A stretch of DNA of 48,741 nucleotides from Rhodoplanes serenus. Lineage in GTDB: Bacteria > Pseudomonadota > Alphaproteobacteria > Rhizobiales > Xanthobacteraceae. Shown here in pieces: positions 41,526-48,741 of this stretch. Under the pieces are notes generated by a model. The model ran no database searches. It was not told the DNA's origin and saw only the letters and a program-made list of their open reading frames with translations. Made by a program: the position numbers and the translations under genes. The stretch covers positions 1-48,741 of the forward strand of contig CAMDDZ010000040.1 in the NCBI GenBank assembly GCA_945893145.1, in the 5' to 3' direction. Position 1 is the stretch's first letter. Every line of letters starts with the position of its first letter.

Positions 41526-42248
41526 ATGGCTGACACTTCCATTCCCTCCGGCGGCCCCGTCGATCCCGCTCTGATCGAAGACCTCGTGGCGGCGAGCCGC
41601 ATCCTGGCGCAGCACGGCGTGCTCGACGCCTGGGGCCACGTCAGCATGCGGCACCCGAAAAATCCGGAGCGCTATCTGCTGTCGCGCGCTCGCGCACCGG
41701 CGCTGGTGTCGGCCGAAGACATCATGGAATTCGACCTCGACTCCAATCCGGTCGATCAGCGCGACCGCCGCATGTTCCTCGAGCGGTTCATCCACGGTTC
41801 GGCGTTCAAGGCGCGGCCCGATGTCAACGCCGTGGTGCACAGCCACTCGCCGACCGTGATCCCGTTCTCGGTGACGGACCAACCGCTGAAGGCGATCTCG
41901 CACATCGCCTCGTTCCTGGCCAAGGGCTGCCCGTGCTTCGAGATTCGCGACGTCGGCCTGACGCAGGGCCTCCTCGTCACCAACAACAAGCAGGGCGCGG
42001 CGCTGGCGAAGGTGCTCGGCGACGGGCCGGTGGCGCTGATGCGCGGCCATGGCAACCTCGTGGTGGCAGGCGACATCCCGCGCGCGGTGCATCGCGCGCT
42101 CTACACCGAGGTGAACGCGCAGCAGCTCGTCACTGCACTGTCGTTGGGCAGGCCGATCACATACATCGCCGAGGACGAGGTAAGCGATCCCAAGCGGCTC
42201 GGCGATTCCTGGGAGGTGTGGAAGAAGGAGGCGATGGAGAACGGGTGA
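41526..42248 (+). CDS. Class II aldolase/adducin-family protein, 240 aa
   Basis: A metal-dependent aldolase or epimerase fold, as in fuculose-1-phosphate aldolase. Zinc ligands are visible in NAVVHSHSPTV (two His) and in MRGHGNLVVAG (third His). ILAQHGVLDAWGHVSMRHP is the family's opening. AAGGTG stands before the ATG. In catabolic clusters relatives act as decarboxylases or aldolases on aromatic and dicarboxylic compounds, but this cannot be told here. It sits between a Bug binding protein (12 bases) and an S9 peptidase (39 bases), apparently one operon. Confidence 0.88.
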   Translation: MADTSIPSGGPVDPALIEDLVAASRILAQHGVLDAWGHVSMRHPKNPERYLLSRARAPALVSAEDIMEFDLDSNPVDQRDRRMFLERFIHGSAFKARPDVNAVVHSHSPTVIPFSVTDQPLKAISHIASFLAKGCPCFEIRDVGLTQGLLVTNNKQGAALAKVLGDGPVALMRGHGNLVVAGDIPRAVHRALYTEVNAQQLVTALSLGRPITYIAEDEVSDPKRLGDSWEVWKKEAMENG

Positions 42249-42287
42249 CCGCGATGCTTGGCGCTCGGACTTGCTGAGAGGTAGCCC

Positions 42288-44099
42288 ATGCCCGCCAAAC
42301 TGATTCCGCTGCGCGACTTCTTCAAGAATCCGGAGAAATCCAGGTTCCAAGTCTCGCCCGACGGCAGCTGCATTTCGTTTATGCAGCCTTACCAAGGCCG
42401 CATGAACGTGTTCGTGCAACCGCGCGGAGGCGGCGACGCAGTTCGCATCACCAGCGAGACCGAGCGCGATGTGGCCGGATATTTCTGGAAGGGTCGGGGC
42501 CGCATCGTCTTCCGGAAAGACTTCAAGGGCGACGAGAACTTTCACGTGGTGTCGGTCGATGCCGACGGCAAGAATCTTGTTGACCTCACCCCGTTTGAGA
42601 AGGTGCGCGCCAACATCATCGACGACCGTCCCGATCACGATGACGAAATCATCATCGCGATGAACAAGCGCAACCCGGAGGTCTTCGATGCCTACCGGGT
42701 CGATCTTAATACCAAACAGCTCACGCTCATTGCGGAGAACCCGGGCAACGTGACCGGCTGGGTCACCGATCACTCCGGCCGCATCCGGCTCGCGCTGGTC
42801 ACCGATGGCGTGAATTCCAGCGTGCTGCACCGGCCCGACGAGCACACTCCCTTCACGGCGGTCATCACCACCAGCTTCAAGGAAGAGATCGCGCCGCTGT
42901 TTTTCGACTTCGACGACAAGCTGCTGTTCGCCTCCTCCAACATCAACCGTGACAAAGCGGCGATCGTGCGTGTCGATCCGGCGACCGCCAAGGAGGAGAG
43001 CGTCATCTTCCAGCATCCGGAGGTTGACGTGTTGGGCCTTGCTTGGTCCCACAAACGCAAGGTCTACACCGAGGCGCAGTTCGTAACCTCCAAGCGCCAG
43101 CGCAAAATCTTCGACGCCGAAACGCAAACGATCTACGCCGATCTGGAACGGCAGCTCTCGGGCTATGAGATCGACCTGCAGAGTCACAATCGGGATGAAA
43201 CTGTTTTCGTCGTCGCCGCGTGGAGCGATCGCACCCAGGGCGTTCGCTATCTCTACGACGCGGCGTCCCAGACGTTGAGCAAACTGGCCGAGATCGCGCC
43301 GTGGCTCCCGGAAGTCGATCTCGCTGAGATGAAACCGATCACATACCAGGCCCGCGACGGCCTCACCATTCACGGCTACCTCACCCTGCCCCAAGGCGGC
43401 GGCAAAAACCTGCCGCTCATCGTCAATCCCCATGGCGGGCCGTGGGCGCGCGATGGCTGGGGTTTTAACCCGGAGACCCAGTTTCTTGCCAACCGCGGTT
43501 ATGCGGTCCTGCAGATGAACTTCCGCGGCTCGACCGGTTATGGCCGCGCGTTCTGGGAGGCAGGCTTCAAGCAATGGGGCAAGACGATGCAGGACGACGT
43601 GACTGACGGAGTCAGGCACGTCATCGCGCAGGGCATCGCCGACCCGAAGCGCGTCTGCATCTACGGCATCAGCTATGGCGGCTATTGCGCGCTCGCCGGC
43701 CTCGCCTTCACGCCGGAGCTGTACTGTTGCGGCGTCGACTACGTCGGTGTGTCGAACCTGTTCACATTTCTGAAAACCATTCCGCCTTACTGGAAGCCGA
43801 TGCTCGACATGTTCTACGAGATGGTCGGCCATCCTGAAACGGACAAAGACTTGCTGGCCGAAGGATCGCCGGTCATGCACGCTGACAAGATTCGCGTCCC
43901 GCTCCTGATTGCGCAGGGCGCACAGGATCCACGCGTCAACATCGACGAATCCAATCAGATGGTCGCGGCGCTCGCCAAGCGAGGCATCGCGGTTGAATAT
44001 CTCGTCAAAGAGAATGAAGGTCACGGCTTCGCGAATGAAGAGAACCGCTTCGAGTTTTACGAAGCGATGGAACGGTTCCTCAAAAAACATCTTTCGTGA
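42288..44099 (+). CDS. S9-family prolyl-oligopeptidase-like serine peptidase, 603 aa
   Basis: An alpha/beta-hydrolase behind an N-terminal beta-propeller-like domain (residues 1-330). The catalytic triad is Ser462 in GISYGGYCALAG, Asp547 in QGAQDPRVN and His579 in ENEGHGF. HGGPWARDGWGFNPETQFLANRGY is the oxyanion-hole region typical of S9. No signal peptide is seen, so it is expected in the cytosol. It likely cleaves short peptides or hydrolyses acyl-amino acids or esters. GAGAGGT stands before the ATG. It ends about 28 bases before a palindromic pair, which probably serves as terminator against the convergent operon. Confidence 0.92.
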   Translation: MPAKLIPLRDFFKNPEKSRFQVSPDGSCISFMQPYQGRMNVFVQPRGGGDAVRITSETERDVAGYFWKGRGRIVFRKDFKGDENFHVVSVDADGKNLVDLTPFEKVRANIIDDRPDHDDEIIIAMNKRNPEVFDAYRVDLNTKQLTLIAENPGNVTGWVTDHSGRIRLALVTDGVNSSVLHRPDEHTPFTAVITTSFKEEIAPLFFDFDDKLLFASSNINRDKAAIVRVDPATAKEESVIFQHPEVDVLGLAWSHKRKVYTEAQFVTSKRQRKIFDAETQTIYADLERQLSGYEIDLQSHNRDETVFVVAAWSDRTQGVRYLYDAASQTLSKLAEIAPWLPEVDLAEMKPITYQARDGLTIHGYLTLPQGGGKNLPLIVNPHGGPWARDGWGFNPETQFLANRGYAVLQMNFRGSTGYGRAFWEAGFKQWGKTMQDDVTDGVRHVIAQGIADPKRVCIYGISYGGYCALAGLAFTPELYCCGVDYVGVSNLFTFLKTIPPYWKPMLDMFYEMVGHPETDKDLLAEGSPVMHADKIRVPLLIAQGAQDPRVNIDESNQMVAALAKRGIAVEYLVKENEGHGFANEENRFEFYEAMERFLKKHLS

Positions 44100-44127
44100 A
44101 TTTTTTCAGTTGCGGTCGCCACACACT

Positions 44128-44218
44128 CCGTTCGTTCCCGCGCAAGCGGGAACCCAGGGAGCCAAGCTCTCACATTTTGGGTTTAGCTCTGGGTCCCCGC
44201 TTTCGCGGGGACGAACGG
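44128..44218. repeat. Palindromic REP pair (BIME-like) between convergent genes
   Basis: The 30-base arms at 44128-44157 and 44189-44218 are inverted copies with 27 of 30 positions equal. Each arm has its own hairpin (CCCGCGCAAGCGGG; CCCCGCTTTCGCGGGG). The CGTTCG...CCCAG pattern is a familiar short palindromic repeat in rhizobial genomes. Placed between two convergent operons, it may serve as bidirectional terminator or mRNA stabiliser. Confidence 0.85.
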
Positions 44219-44237
44219 CTGGCGTCGTACACGCCCC

Positions 44238-45281
44238 TCACATCCGCTCGACCTTCGGCATGATCTCGCTGACGAACAGCTTGAGCGAGCGCATGGCGTC
44301 GTTCATCGACATGGTGCCAAGGAATAGATACGTCAGCAGATAGTTGAAGCCGATCTGCCCGTGCTGACGCTCGATCTCGGCCAGCACCGTTTTGGGCGAG
44401 CCCGCGATCACGGTGCCTTCGGCGACGCATTCTTCGAAATTCTGGCCGCGCACGTTCTTCATGCGCGCTGCCGTGCCGGTGACGCCGTGCTTGGCCCTGA
44501 TCCAATTGATGTTGGCGAGATGGGCCTCCATGGCGGACTTGGCCCAAGCCTTGGCCTTCTCGTCGGTCTCGTCGATGAAGATGTGGCGCTGCACGCCGAT
44601 CGCGACGCCGCCGGAGAACTCGGGTTTCGGCTGGGCTGCGTTGCCGCGCTTTGAGAAAGCGGCGCGGAAGATGTCGATGTTCTCCTTGGCGGCTTCGTTG
44701 GGTCCGAGCGTGACGAAATGCAGTCCACGCTCGCCCGCCCAGGTCGAACCCTCGGCACCCGATGAGCCGTACCAGAACGCCGGATGCGGCTTCTGCAAAG
44801 GCTGCAGCGCGATCGGCACATTTTCGTATTCGTAGTGCTTGCCCTTGTAGTTCAGCATCGAGGCGCCGAGGCCAGCCGAAATACAGTCGAAGGCGTCGAT
44901 GAAAATCTCGCGCGACTGGTCGTGCTCGATCTTGTGGTACTTCAGTTCGAACGGCGACACACCGCGGCCGACCCCGATCTCGGCCCGCCCATGGCTCAGG
45001 TGATCGATCATGCAGATCTCGTCAATCATGCGTAGCGGCGAGTAGAGCGGCAGGAGATACACCAGCGGCCCCATCTTGATCCGCTTGGTCAGACGCGCCA
45101 CCGCGCCGAGGAACACGCCCGGCACCGGCACCATGTTGAGCGGCGTCTGGTGATGCTCGGCGAGATGCAAGCAATAGAAGCCCGCCTCGTCGGCGGCCTG
45201 GATGAAGGCCAGCCGCTCGTCGAACAATTGCGCGAGCGGCCGCTCGCCGTGCTCGATGTGGTCGAAAAGTCCGACTTTCAT
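44238..45281 (-). CDS. LLM-class (luciferase-like) flavin-dependent oxidoreductase, 347 aa
   Basis: A bacterial-luciferase-fold monooxygenase that uses reduced FMN from a separate reductase. Typical are LAEHHQTPLNM at strand 2, RIKMGPLVYLLPLYSPLRMIDEICMIDHLSHGRAEIGVGRG, and WYGSSGAEGSTWAGERGL. The ATG shares bases with the stop of the upstream Bug protein gene (ATGA at 45278-45281). It is the last gene of the minus-strand catabolic group, so it probably oxidises the same substrate that the dioxygenase and FAH hydrolase handle. The substrate is unknown. Confidence 0.92.
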   Translation of the reverse strand: MKVGLFDHIEHGERPLAQLFDERLAFIQAADEAGFYCLHLAEHHQTPLNMVPVPGVFLGAVARLTKRIKMGPLVYLLPLYSPLRMIDEICMIDHLSHGRAEIGVGRGVSPFELKYHKIEHDQSREIFIDAFDCISAGLGASMLNYKGKHYEYENVPIALQPLQKPHPAFWYGSSGAEGSTWAGERGLHFVTLGPNEAAKENIDIFRAAFSKRGNAAQPKPEFSGGVAIGVQRHIFIDETDEKAKAWAKSAMEAHLANINWIRAKHGVTGTAARMKNVRGQNFEECVAEGTVIAGSPKTVLAEIERQHGQIGFNYLLTYLFLGTMSMNDAMRSLKLFVSEIMPKVERM

Positions 45282-46270
45282 TTGGGCTCGTCCAGCCTTC
45301 CAATTTTCTTGATGACCGGAATCAATCGCCGCGCATCGTCATCGACGAATTTCTGGAATTCCGGCTGATCCAGATAGGCGGGCGGGCTCGCAGCTTTGAC
45401 GAAAACGTCGGTCACCTGCGGGTTCTTCATCACCTCCCGCATGGCGTCGCGCAGCCGCGCGATGACAGGCTCTGGCGTGCCCTTGGGGGTGAACAGCCCG
45501 GCCCAGATATAATATTCGACGTCCTTGTAGCCGAGTTCGATGAAGGTCGGCACATCGGGATACTCGGCGGTGCGCTTGGGCCCCCAGTTCGCCAGGAGAC
45601 GCGCGGCGCCGCTCTGCACATGCGGCGTGATCGGACCAGGCGCCTGCGCCGTGATGTCGACCTGCTTGCCGATGAACGCCGTCAGCGCCGGTCCGCCGCC
45701 GCGATAGGGCACGTGCAGCAGCTTGATGCCGGCGGCCTGCTGGAACATTTCGAACGGCACGTGGGCCGCGCCATAATTCCCGGACGAGCTGAACGAAATC
45801 TGGCCCGGCCGCTTCTTGGCGTCTGCGATGAGATCGGCCACCGTTTTGTACGGCGAGTCGCTCCGCACGCAGAGCACGCCCGGATCGGCCAGCACGCGCG
45901 CGATCGGCACCAGCTGGTCGTATTCGTAGGACGGTTTGCGGTCGTAGAGCCGCTCGGCCTCCGGCAGGAAGGTCATCGAGGAGAGCGCCATCAGGAGTGT
46001 ATGGCCGTCGGGCTCGGAGCGCGCCGCTGCCGCATTGCCGAGCATGCCGCCGGCACCCGCGCGGTTGTCGACCACCACCGACTTGCCGAGGATCTTCTCC
46101 AGCGCGGCCGCCACCGGCCGCGCCGCAAGATCGGCCTGCCCGCCCGGCGGGAACGCCACGATCATGGTGATGTTGCGCGCCGGCCAGGCAGCCTGCGCCT
46201 GAGCGGACGATCCGAGTGCGCCAACCATGGGCGCGGCAAGCGCGCCTTGCAGGAATCTACGGCGGTCCAT
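45278..46270 (-). CDS. TctC/Bug-family substrate-binding protein with Tat-like signal, 330 aa
   Basis: ATG 46270 with GGAGG six bases upstream begins MDRRRFLQGALAAP, a twin-arginine (Tat) type signal. The mature part begins WPARNITMIVAFPPGGQADL. VDNRAGAGGMLGN and LLHVPYRGGGPALTAFIG are the two family motifs. Like its relative at 40554, it has no TctA/TctB nearby. It follows the FAH-family gene after 15 bases and overlaps the LLM oxidoreductase start. It probably binds an aromatic or carboxylic compound degraded by this cluster. Confidence 0.92.
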   Translation of the reverse strand: MDRRRFLQGALAAPMVGALGSSAQAQAAWPARNITMIVAFPPGGQADLAARPVAAALEKILGKSVVVDNRAGAGGMLGNAAAARSEPDGHTLLMALSSMTFLPEAERLYDRKPSYEYDQLVPIARVLADPGVLCVRSDSPYKTVADLIADAKKRPGQISFSSSGNYGAAHVPFEMFQQAAGIKLLHVPYRGGGPALTAFIGKQVDITAQAPGPITPHVQSGAARLLANWGPKRTAEYPDVPTFIELGYKDVEYYIWAGLFTPKGTPEPVIARLRDAMREVMKNPQVTDVFVKAASPPAYLDQPEFQKFVDDDARRLIPVIKKIGRLDEPK

Positions 46271-46285
46271 CGGCACCCTCCTCGG

Positions 46286-47254
46286 TTATTCGGCAGCGAC
46301 GCGTGCGCGTTGCTCGCCTGCTTCAGCGATCGGATTGCGCAACACGCCGATCTTCTCGACTTCGCATTCGACCACGTCGCCCGGCAGGCAATAGCGCGTC
46401 GCCGGCACCAGGCCCGGCTGGGTGACGCCCTTGCCGCCCAATTCCTTGTCGGCCGACCAGGCGGTGCCGGCCGGTGTGCCGGTGATGATGACCATGCCGG
46501 GTTTGAGCGTGAAGTTGCGCGAGAAGAAATGAATGAGCTCGGCGCAGCTCCAGATCATGTTGCCGGTGTTGCTCGATTGCCGCAGCTCGCCGTTGACGCG
46601 CGACAGCAGCTTGAGCGTCTGCGGGTCGCCGATCTCGTCGGCGGTGACGATGCAGGGCCCGAGCGGTGCGCTGGAATCGAACGCTTTGCCGCTGCCAAGC
46701 TCGTACCAGGTCATGCCTTCGGGCGTACGCCGCACCTGGCGGTCGCGCGCCGTGACGTCATTGCAGATCGTGTAGCCGAACACATGATCGAGCGCGTCCT
46801 TGGTCTCGATATGCCGCCCGGCCTTGCCGATCACGATGGCCAACTCGGACTCGCAGTCGAGCTTCTTGGAGAACCGCAAGTCGAACACGATCGGCTCGTC
46901 CGGGCCGACCACGCAGTCGGCGGTCTTGACGAAAAACTCCGGTTCCTTGCCGCTGATCGGCGTGTTGGCCTTCTCGGCGTTGTGGTCCTTGTAGTTCGAG
47001 CCACTGCACAGGATGGTTGAGGGCCGGATCGGCGCGGTCAGTGTGACGATCTTCACCGGCAAGCACGCCTGCTTCGGTGGATTGCCGAGCAGCGCCTTGG
47101 CGGCCTTGAACCCAGCGTCGCCGGACCGGATGAACGAAAGCGCGCTGGCGAACGCGGCGTTGCCACCCGACGCCAGCAGCGCATCGACGATCACATCGCC
47201 GTTGAGGAAACCGAGCCGCTCCTCGCCGCTTTGAACGAAACTGACGAGCTTCAT
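46286..47254 (-). CDS. Fumarylacetoacetate hydrolase (FAH)-family protein, 322 aa
   Basis: A metal-dependent hydrolase, decarboxylase or isomerase cleaving C-C bonds in ring-fission products. ILCSGSNYKDHN is the family opening, CESELAIVIGK carries the two Glu metal ligands, FGYTICNDVTARDRQ the Asp, and KPGMVIITGTPAGTA the oxyanion part. ATG 47254 starts one base after the dioxygenase stop at 47256. The adjacent extradiol-type dioxygenase and the LLM oxidase suggest it processes a meta-cleavage product, as HpcE/HpaG-like proteins do; this is inference. Confidence 0.92.
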   Translation of the reverse strand: MKLVSFVQSGEERLGFLNGDVIVDALLASGGNAAFASALSFIRSGDAGFKAAKALLGNPPKQACLPVKIVTLTAPIRPSTILCSGSNYKDHNAEKANTPISGKEPEFFVKTADCVVGPDEPIVFDLRFSKKLDCESELAIVIGKAGRHIETKDALDHVFGYTICNDVTARDRQVRRTPEGMTWYELGSGKAFDSSAPLGPCIVTADEIGDPQTLKLLSRVNGELRQSSNTGNMIWSCAELIHFFSRNFTLKPGMVIITGTPAGTAWSADKELGGKGVTQPGLVPATRYCLPGDVVECEVEKIGVLRNPIAEAGEQRARVAAE

Positions 47255-47255
47255 G

Positions 47256-48197
47256 TCAGGCGCGCTTGCGCGCCATGATTTCTTCGCAGCGCTCTGCCGC
47301 GTAGAACTCGCCCGACATTGCGGCGCGCATCCGGTTCGACGGCGGGCCCGCGACGCCCCAGCGATCCGGCGTCGGCGCGACCTTCTGCCAGAATTCCGGC
47401 GTCTGCGGCACGTAAGCCGCGTCATCGATCTGATCGAGCTCGGTGGTGTATTCGGTGACGAAGCCGTCCGGCTCGATGAAATACGAAAACACGTTGTTGC
47501 CCGGCCCGTGGCGGCCGATGCCCCATTCGATGTCGAAGCCGCTCTGCTTGACGCGGCCCGCGCCGTGCATCAGGCCGTCGATGTTGGGCACCTCATAGGC
47601 GACGTGATTGAGCGAGGGACCCTTGTTGCGGAAGATCGCGAGGCTGTGATGATCGGCGCTGCAGCGCAGGAACTCCATCATGTGCGAACTGTCGGAGAGC
47701 CGGAACCCGAGCGCATCGATGAAGAACTTGACCTGGCCGCTGGTGCCCTCACCCGAGGAATTGAGCACCACGTGGCTGATTTTCGTGGGCCGTGAACGGT
47801 CGAGCATCGTGGTCGGATGGGACTTCACGTCGGCCGAAATGCTCATCGGCAGTCCGTCCGGCGTCTTGAAGCGGAAAGCATAGCCGCCGCCAGCATTCGG
47901 CGAAATCTCAGCGGGCGCGGCGCCCACATCGACCCCAAAACCCTTGGCCTTGCCGTGCATCTGATCGACCGCGGCGCGATCTGTCGCTGCGAAATGCACG
48001 CCGAGCAGGCTCGCCCTGCCCTGCTCGCGCAGCGTCAGCACGTGATGCTCGGCGCCGGTGCCGCGCAGATGCACTGCATCGCCATCGGTCGACGCGACTT
48101 CGAGGCCCCAGACCTCGCTGTAGAACTTCAACGACGCATTGATATCGCGGACGCCGAGCTCGACACTCCGCACTCCGGTGACGCGCGCTGGGGTCAT
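47256..48197 (-). CDS. Extradiol-type ring-cleavage dioxygenase (VOC family, catechol 2,3-dioxygenase-like), 313 aa
   Basis: A two-domain VOC protein. The N-terminal domain starts with VRSVELGVRDINASLKFYSEVWGL. The C-terminal domain has the Fe(II) ligands: His in KISHVVLNS, His in SLNHVAYEV and Glu in FVTEYTTEL, i.e. the 2-His-1-carboxylate site. It would open a catechol-type ring next to one hydroxyl (meta-cleavage). GGAGG eight bases upstream of the ATG makes it the first gene of the minus-strand group. The upstream region to 48741 has repeats and no clear gene. Confidence 0.9.
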   Translation of the reverse strand: MTPARVTGVRSVELGVRDINASLKFYSEVWGLEVASTDGDAVHLRGTGAEHHVLTLREQGRASLLGVHFAATDRAAVDQMHGKAKGFGVDVGAAPAEISPNAGGGYAFRFKTPDGLPMSISADVKSHPTTMLDRSRPTKISHVVLNSSGEGTSGQVKFFIDALGFRLSDSSHMMEFLRCSADHHSLAIFRNKGPSLNHVAYEVPNIDGLMHGAGRVKQSGFDIEWGIGRHGPGNNVFSYFIEPDGFVTEYTTELDQIDDAAYVPQTPEFWQKVAPTPDRWGVAGPPSNRMRAAMSGEFYAAERCEEIMARKRA

Positions 48198-48275
48198 GGT
48201 GTTCCTCCGTGCATTCTTGATCTTGGGATGTAAGCGGACTGTCGCACAGTCCGCTGTACGGTGCCAGCCGTCTCG

Positions 48276-48400
48276 GCCTCATGGTGAGGAGCCCGCTGTA
48301 GCGCAGCGAAGGCGGGCGTCTCGAACCATGTGGCCGCTGCCCTGGCCGCCTCGTCCTTCGAGACGCACTCGCTTTGCTCGTGCTCCTCAGGATGAGGCGG
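48276..48400. repeat. REP pair upstream of the dioxygenase operon
   Basis: Two inverted units of about 50-55 bases. Unit 1 (48276-48330) starts GCCTCATGGTGAGGAG and ends GTCTCGAACCATG. Unit 2 (48348-48399) reads on the reverse strand GCCTCATCCTGAGGAGCACG ... GTCTCGAAGGACGAGGC. This CCTCATCCTGAGGAG/GTCTCGAAGGATGAGG repeat is one I recognise as highly abundant in Bradyrhizobium-type genomes. It lies 80-200 bases upstream of the dioxygenase start. Confidence 0.85.
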
Positions 48401-48419
48401 ATCGAATCTCGAATTTGTT

Positions 48420-48741
48420 GCGCGCATGCGTCTTCGTCCTCGCGGCGCGGTTAGCGTCGAAGTTGGGGGGACGGCCGTACCCTCGGATCAGTCCGAGGGG
48501 ATGGAGCGCCGGTCGACGCCACATCTCGATCACGCCTTGTCCGTCGATGGATTACTCCACCGGGGACTAACCGGCGTGGCGCCCCAATTTCGGGGGGCGC
48601 GTCGCCGGCCGACGCTCCATCGCGGCGATTTTGGGCGTCTCGGAACCGTAACTGACAAGAACCGGCAGCGAGCTCTCGCCCGCCCTGATCCCGGCGGCTT
48701 ACGCCGCCGTTCATCCGGTCCCCGTGTCACCAACTGGGCGC
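48420..48741 (-). other. Strongly structured, probably non-coding segment; possible group II intron 5' fragment
   Basis: On the minus strand this segment (starting GCGCCCAGTTGGTGACACGG at the window edge) folds into several hairpins: GGCGGC/GCCGCC near 48692-48707, GCGCCCC/GGGGCGC at 48579-48600, and CCCTCGGA/TCCGAGGG at 48480-48499. A long-range stem joins about 48501-48515 with 48605-48620. Open frames here are Arg/Pro-rich and look like by-products. The edge sequence resembles a bacterial group II intron start (GUGCGCCC), but no domain V is seen, so it would be a fragment. This reading is tentative. Confidence 0.35.

Noticed and set aside
40392..44090. Minus-strand open frame of 1232 codons opposite the Bug, aldolase and S9 genes
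   Set aside because: It covers three well-supported plus-strand genes and has the composition expected from their reverse complement; no domain is recognisable.
48451..48733. Arg/Pro-rich small open frames at the right edge
   Set aside because: They lie in a strongly structured segment, overlap each other in different frames and lack ribosome-binding sites, so they are likely not genes.
1..48741. CRISPR array, rRNA, tRNA, tmRNA, or known riboswitches
   Set aside because: No evenly spaced repeats, and no recognisable RNA gene or riboswitch core, were found by eye, including upstream of corA, ribB and dxs.

Overview
The window is a piece of a high-GC (about 60-65 %) chromosome from an alphaproteobacterium, most likely Hyphomicrobiales of the Bradyrhizobium / Rhodopseudomonas / Pseudolabrys type. 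The evidence is the gene set (HDAC-xseB-dxs-rlmD-like, fabI-phosphatase-aroC-ribB, J-protein, RT0821-type lipoprotein-pdxH), the many orphan TctC/Bug and NMT1-type solute-binding proteins, and several short palindromic repeats of the kind scattered through those genomes. This assignment is by recognition only. No rRNA, tRNA or CRISPR array was seen.

Layout. (1) 1-about 2635: accessory DNA of lower GC. The 5' end of an IS3-type element sits at the left edge, followed by a string of very short, mostly unrecognised, tightly packed and translationally coupled genes of prophage/integrative-element character. The region ends inside a glyoxalase-fold (VOC) gene that has lost its N-terminus. (2) 2640-11078: housekeeping genes: an SDR, an HDAC-family deacetylase, xseB, dxs and an RNA m5U methyltransferase, with an ABCD/YddA-type exporter and a methyltransferase on the opposite strand. 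(3) 11075-17000, minus strand: a flavin monooxygenase, a DUF1194 vWA protein, then the group fabI - histidine phosphatase - aroC - ribB. (4) 17378-24235: an ECF sigma/anti-sigma pair, a DnaJ-type chaperone, a small lipoprotein divergent from pdxH, an SDR, CorA, a 69-aa protein and an L,D-transpeptidase lipoprotein. (5) 24299-28312: an extensin-like protein, a leaderless NMT1-type protein, a MTOX/sarcosine oxidase and an MBL hydrolase. (6) 28313-28677: an intergenic repeat cluster with a REP-like unit and two related long palindromes. (7) 28678-35787: an acyl-CoA ligase, the DUF898 - M48 peptidase - DUF1499 trio, a second MBL hydrolase and an unknown exported protein. (8) 35799-40341, minus strand: an unusual envelope operon encoding a 718-aa periplasmic protein (carboxypeptidase-regulatory-like domain, one CxxCH haem site, propeller-like region), two small polytopic membrane proteins (one with four histidines placed like b-haem ligands), a small exported regulatory-like-fold protein and a solute-binding protein. 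This is the best candidate for an undescribed system. (9) 40554-48197: two face-to-face catabolic groups. The plus-strand group is Bug SBP, class II aldolase and S9 peptidase; the minus-strand group is extradiol-type dioxygenase, FAH-family hydrolase, Bug SBP and LLM flavin oxidoreductase. The latter resembles an aromatic meta-cleavage module. (10) 48276-48741: a REP pair and a strongly structured, probably non-coding stretch that runs off the right edge, possibly a group II intron 5' fragment.

Most genes are metabolic or envelope functions organised in short operons with overlapping or few-base junctions. Starts were chosen by ribosome-binding site, family alignment from memory and operon spacing. 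Substrates of transporters and catabolic enzymes cannot be read from the sequence.
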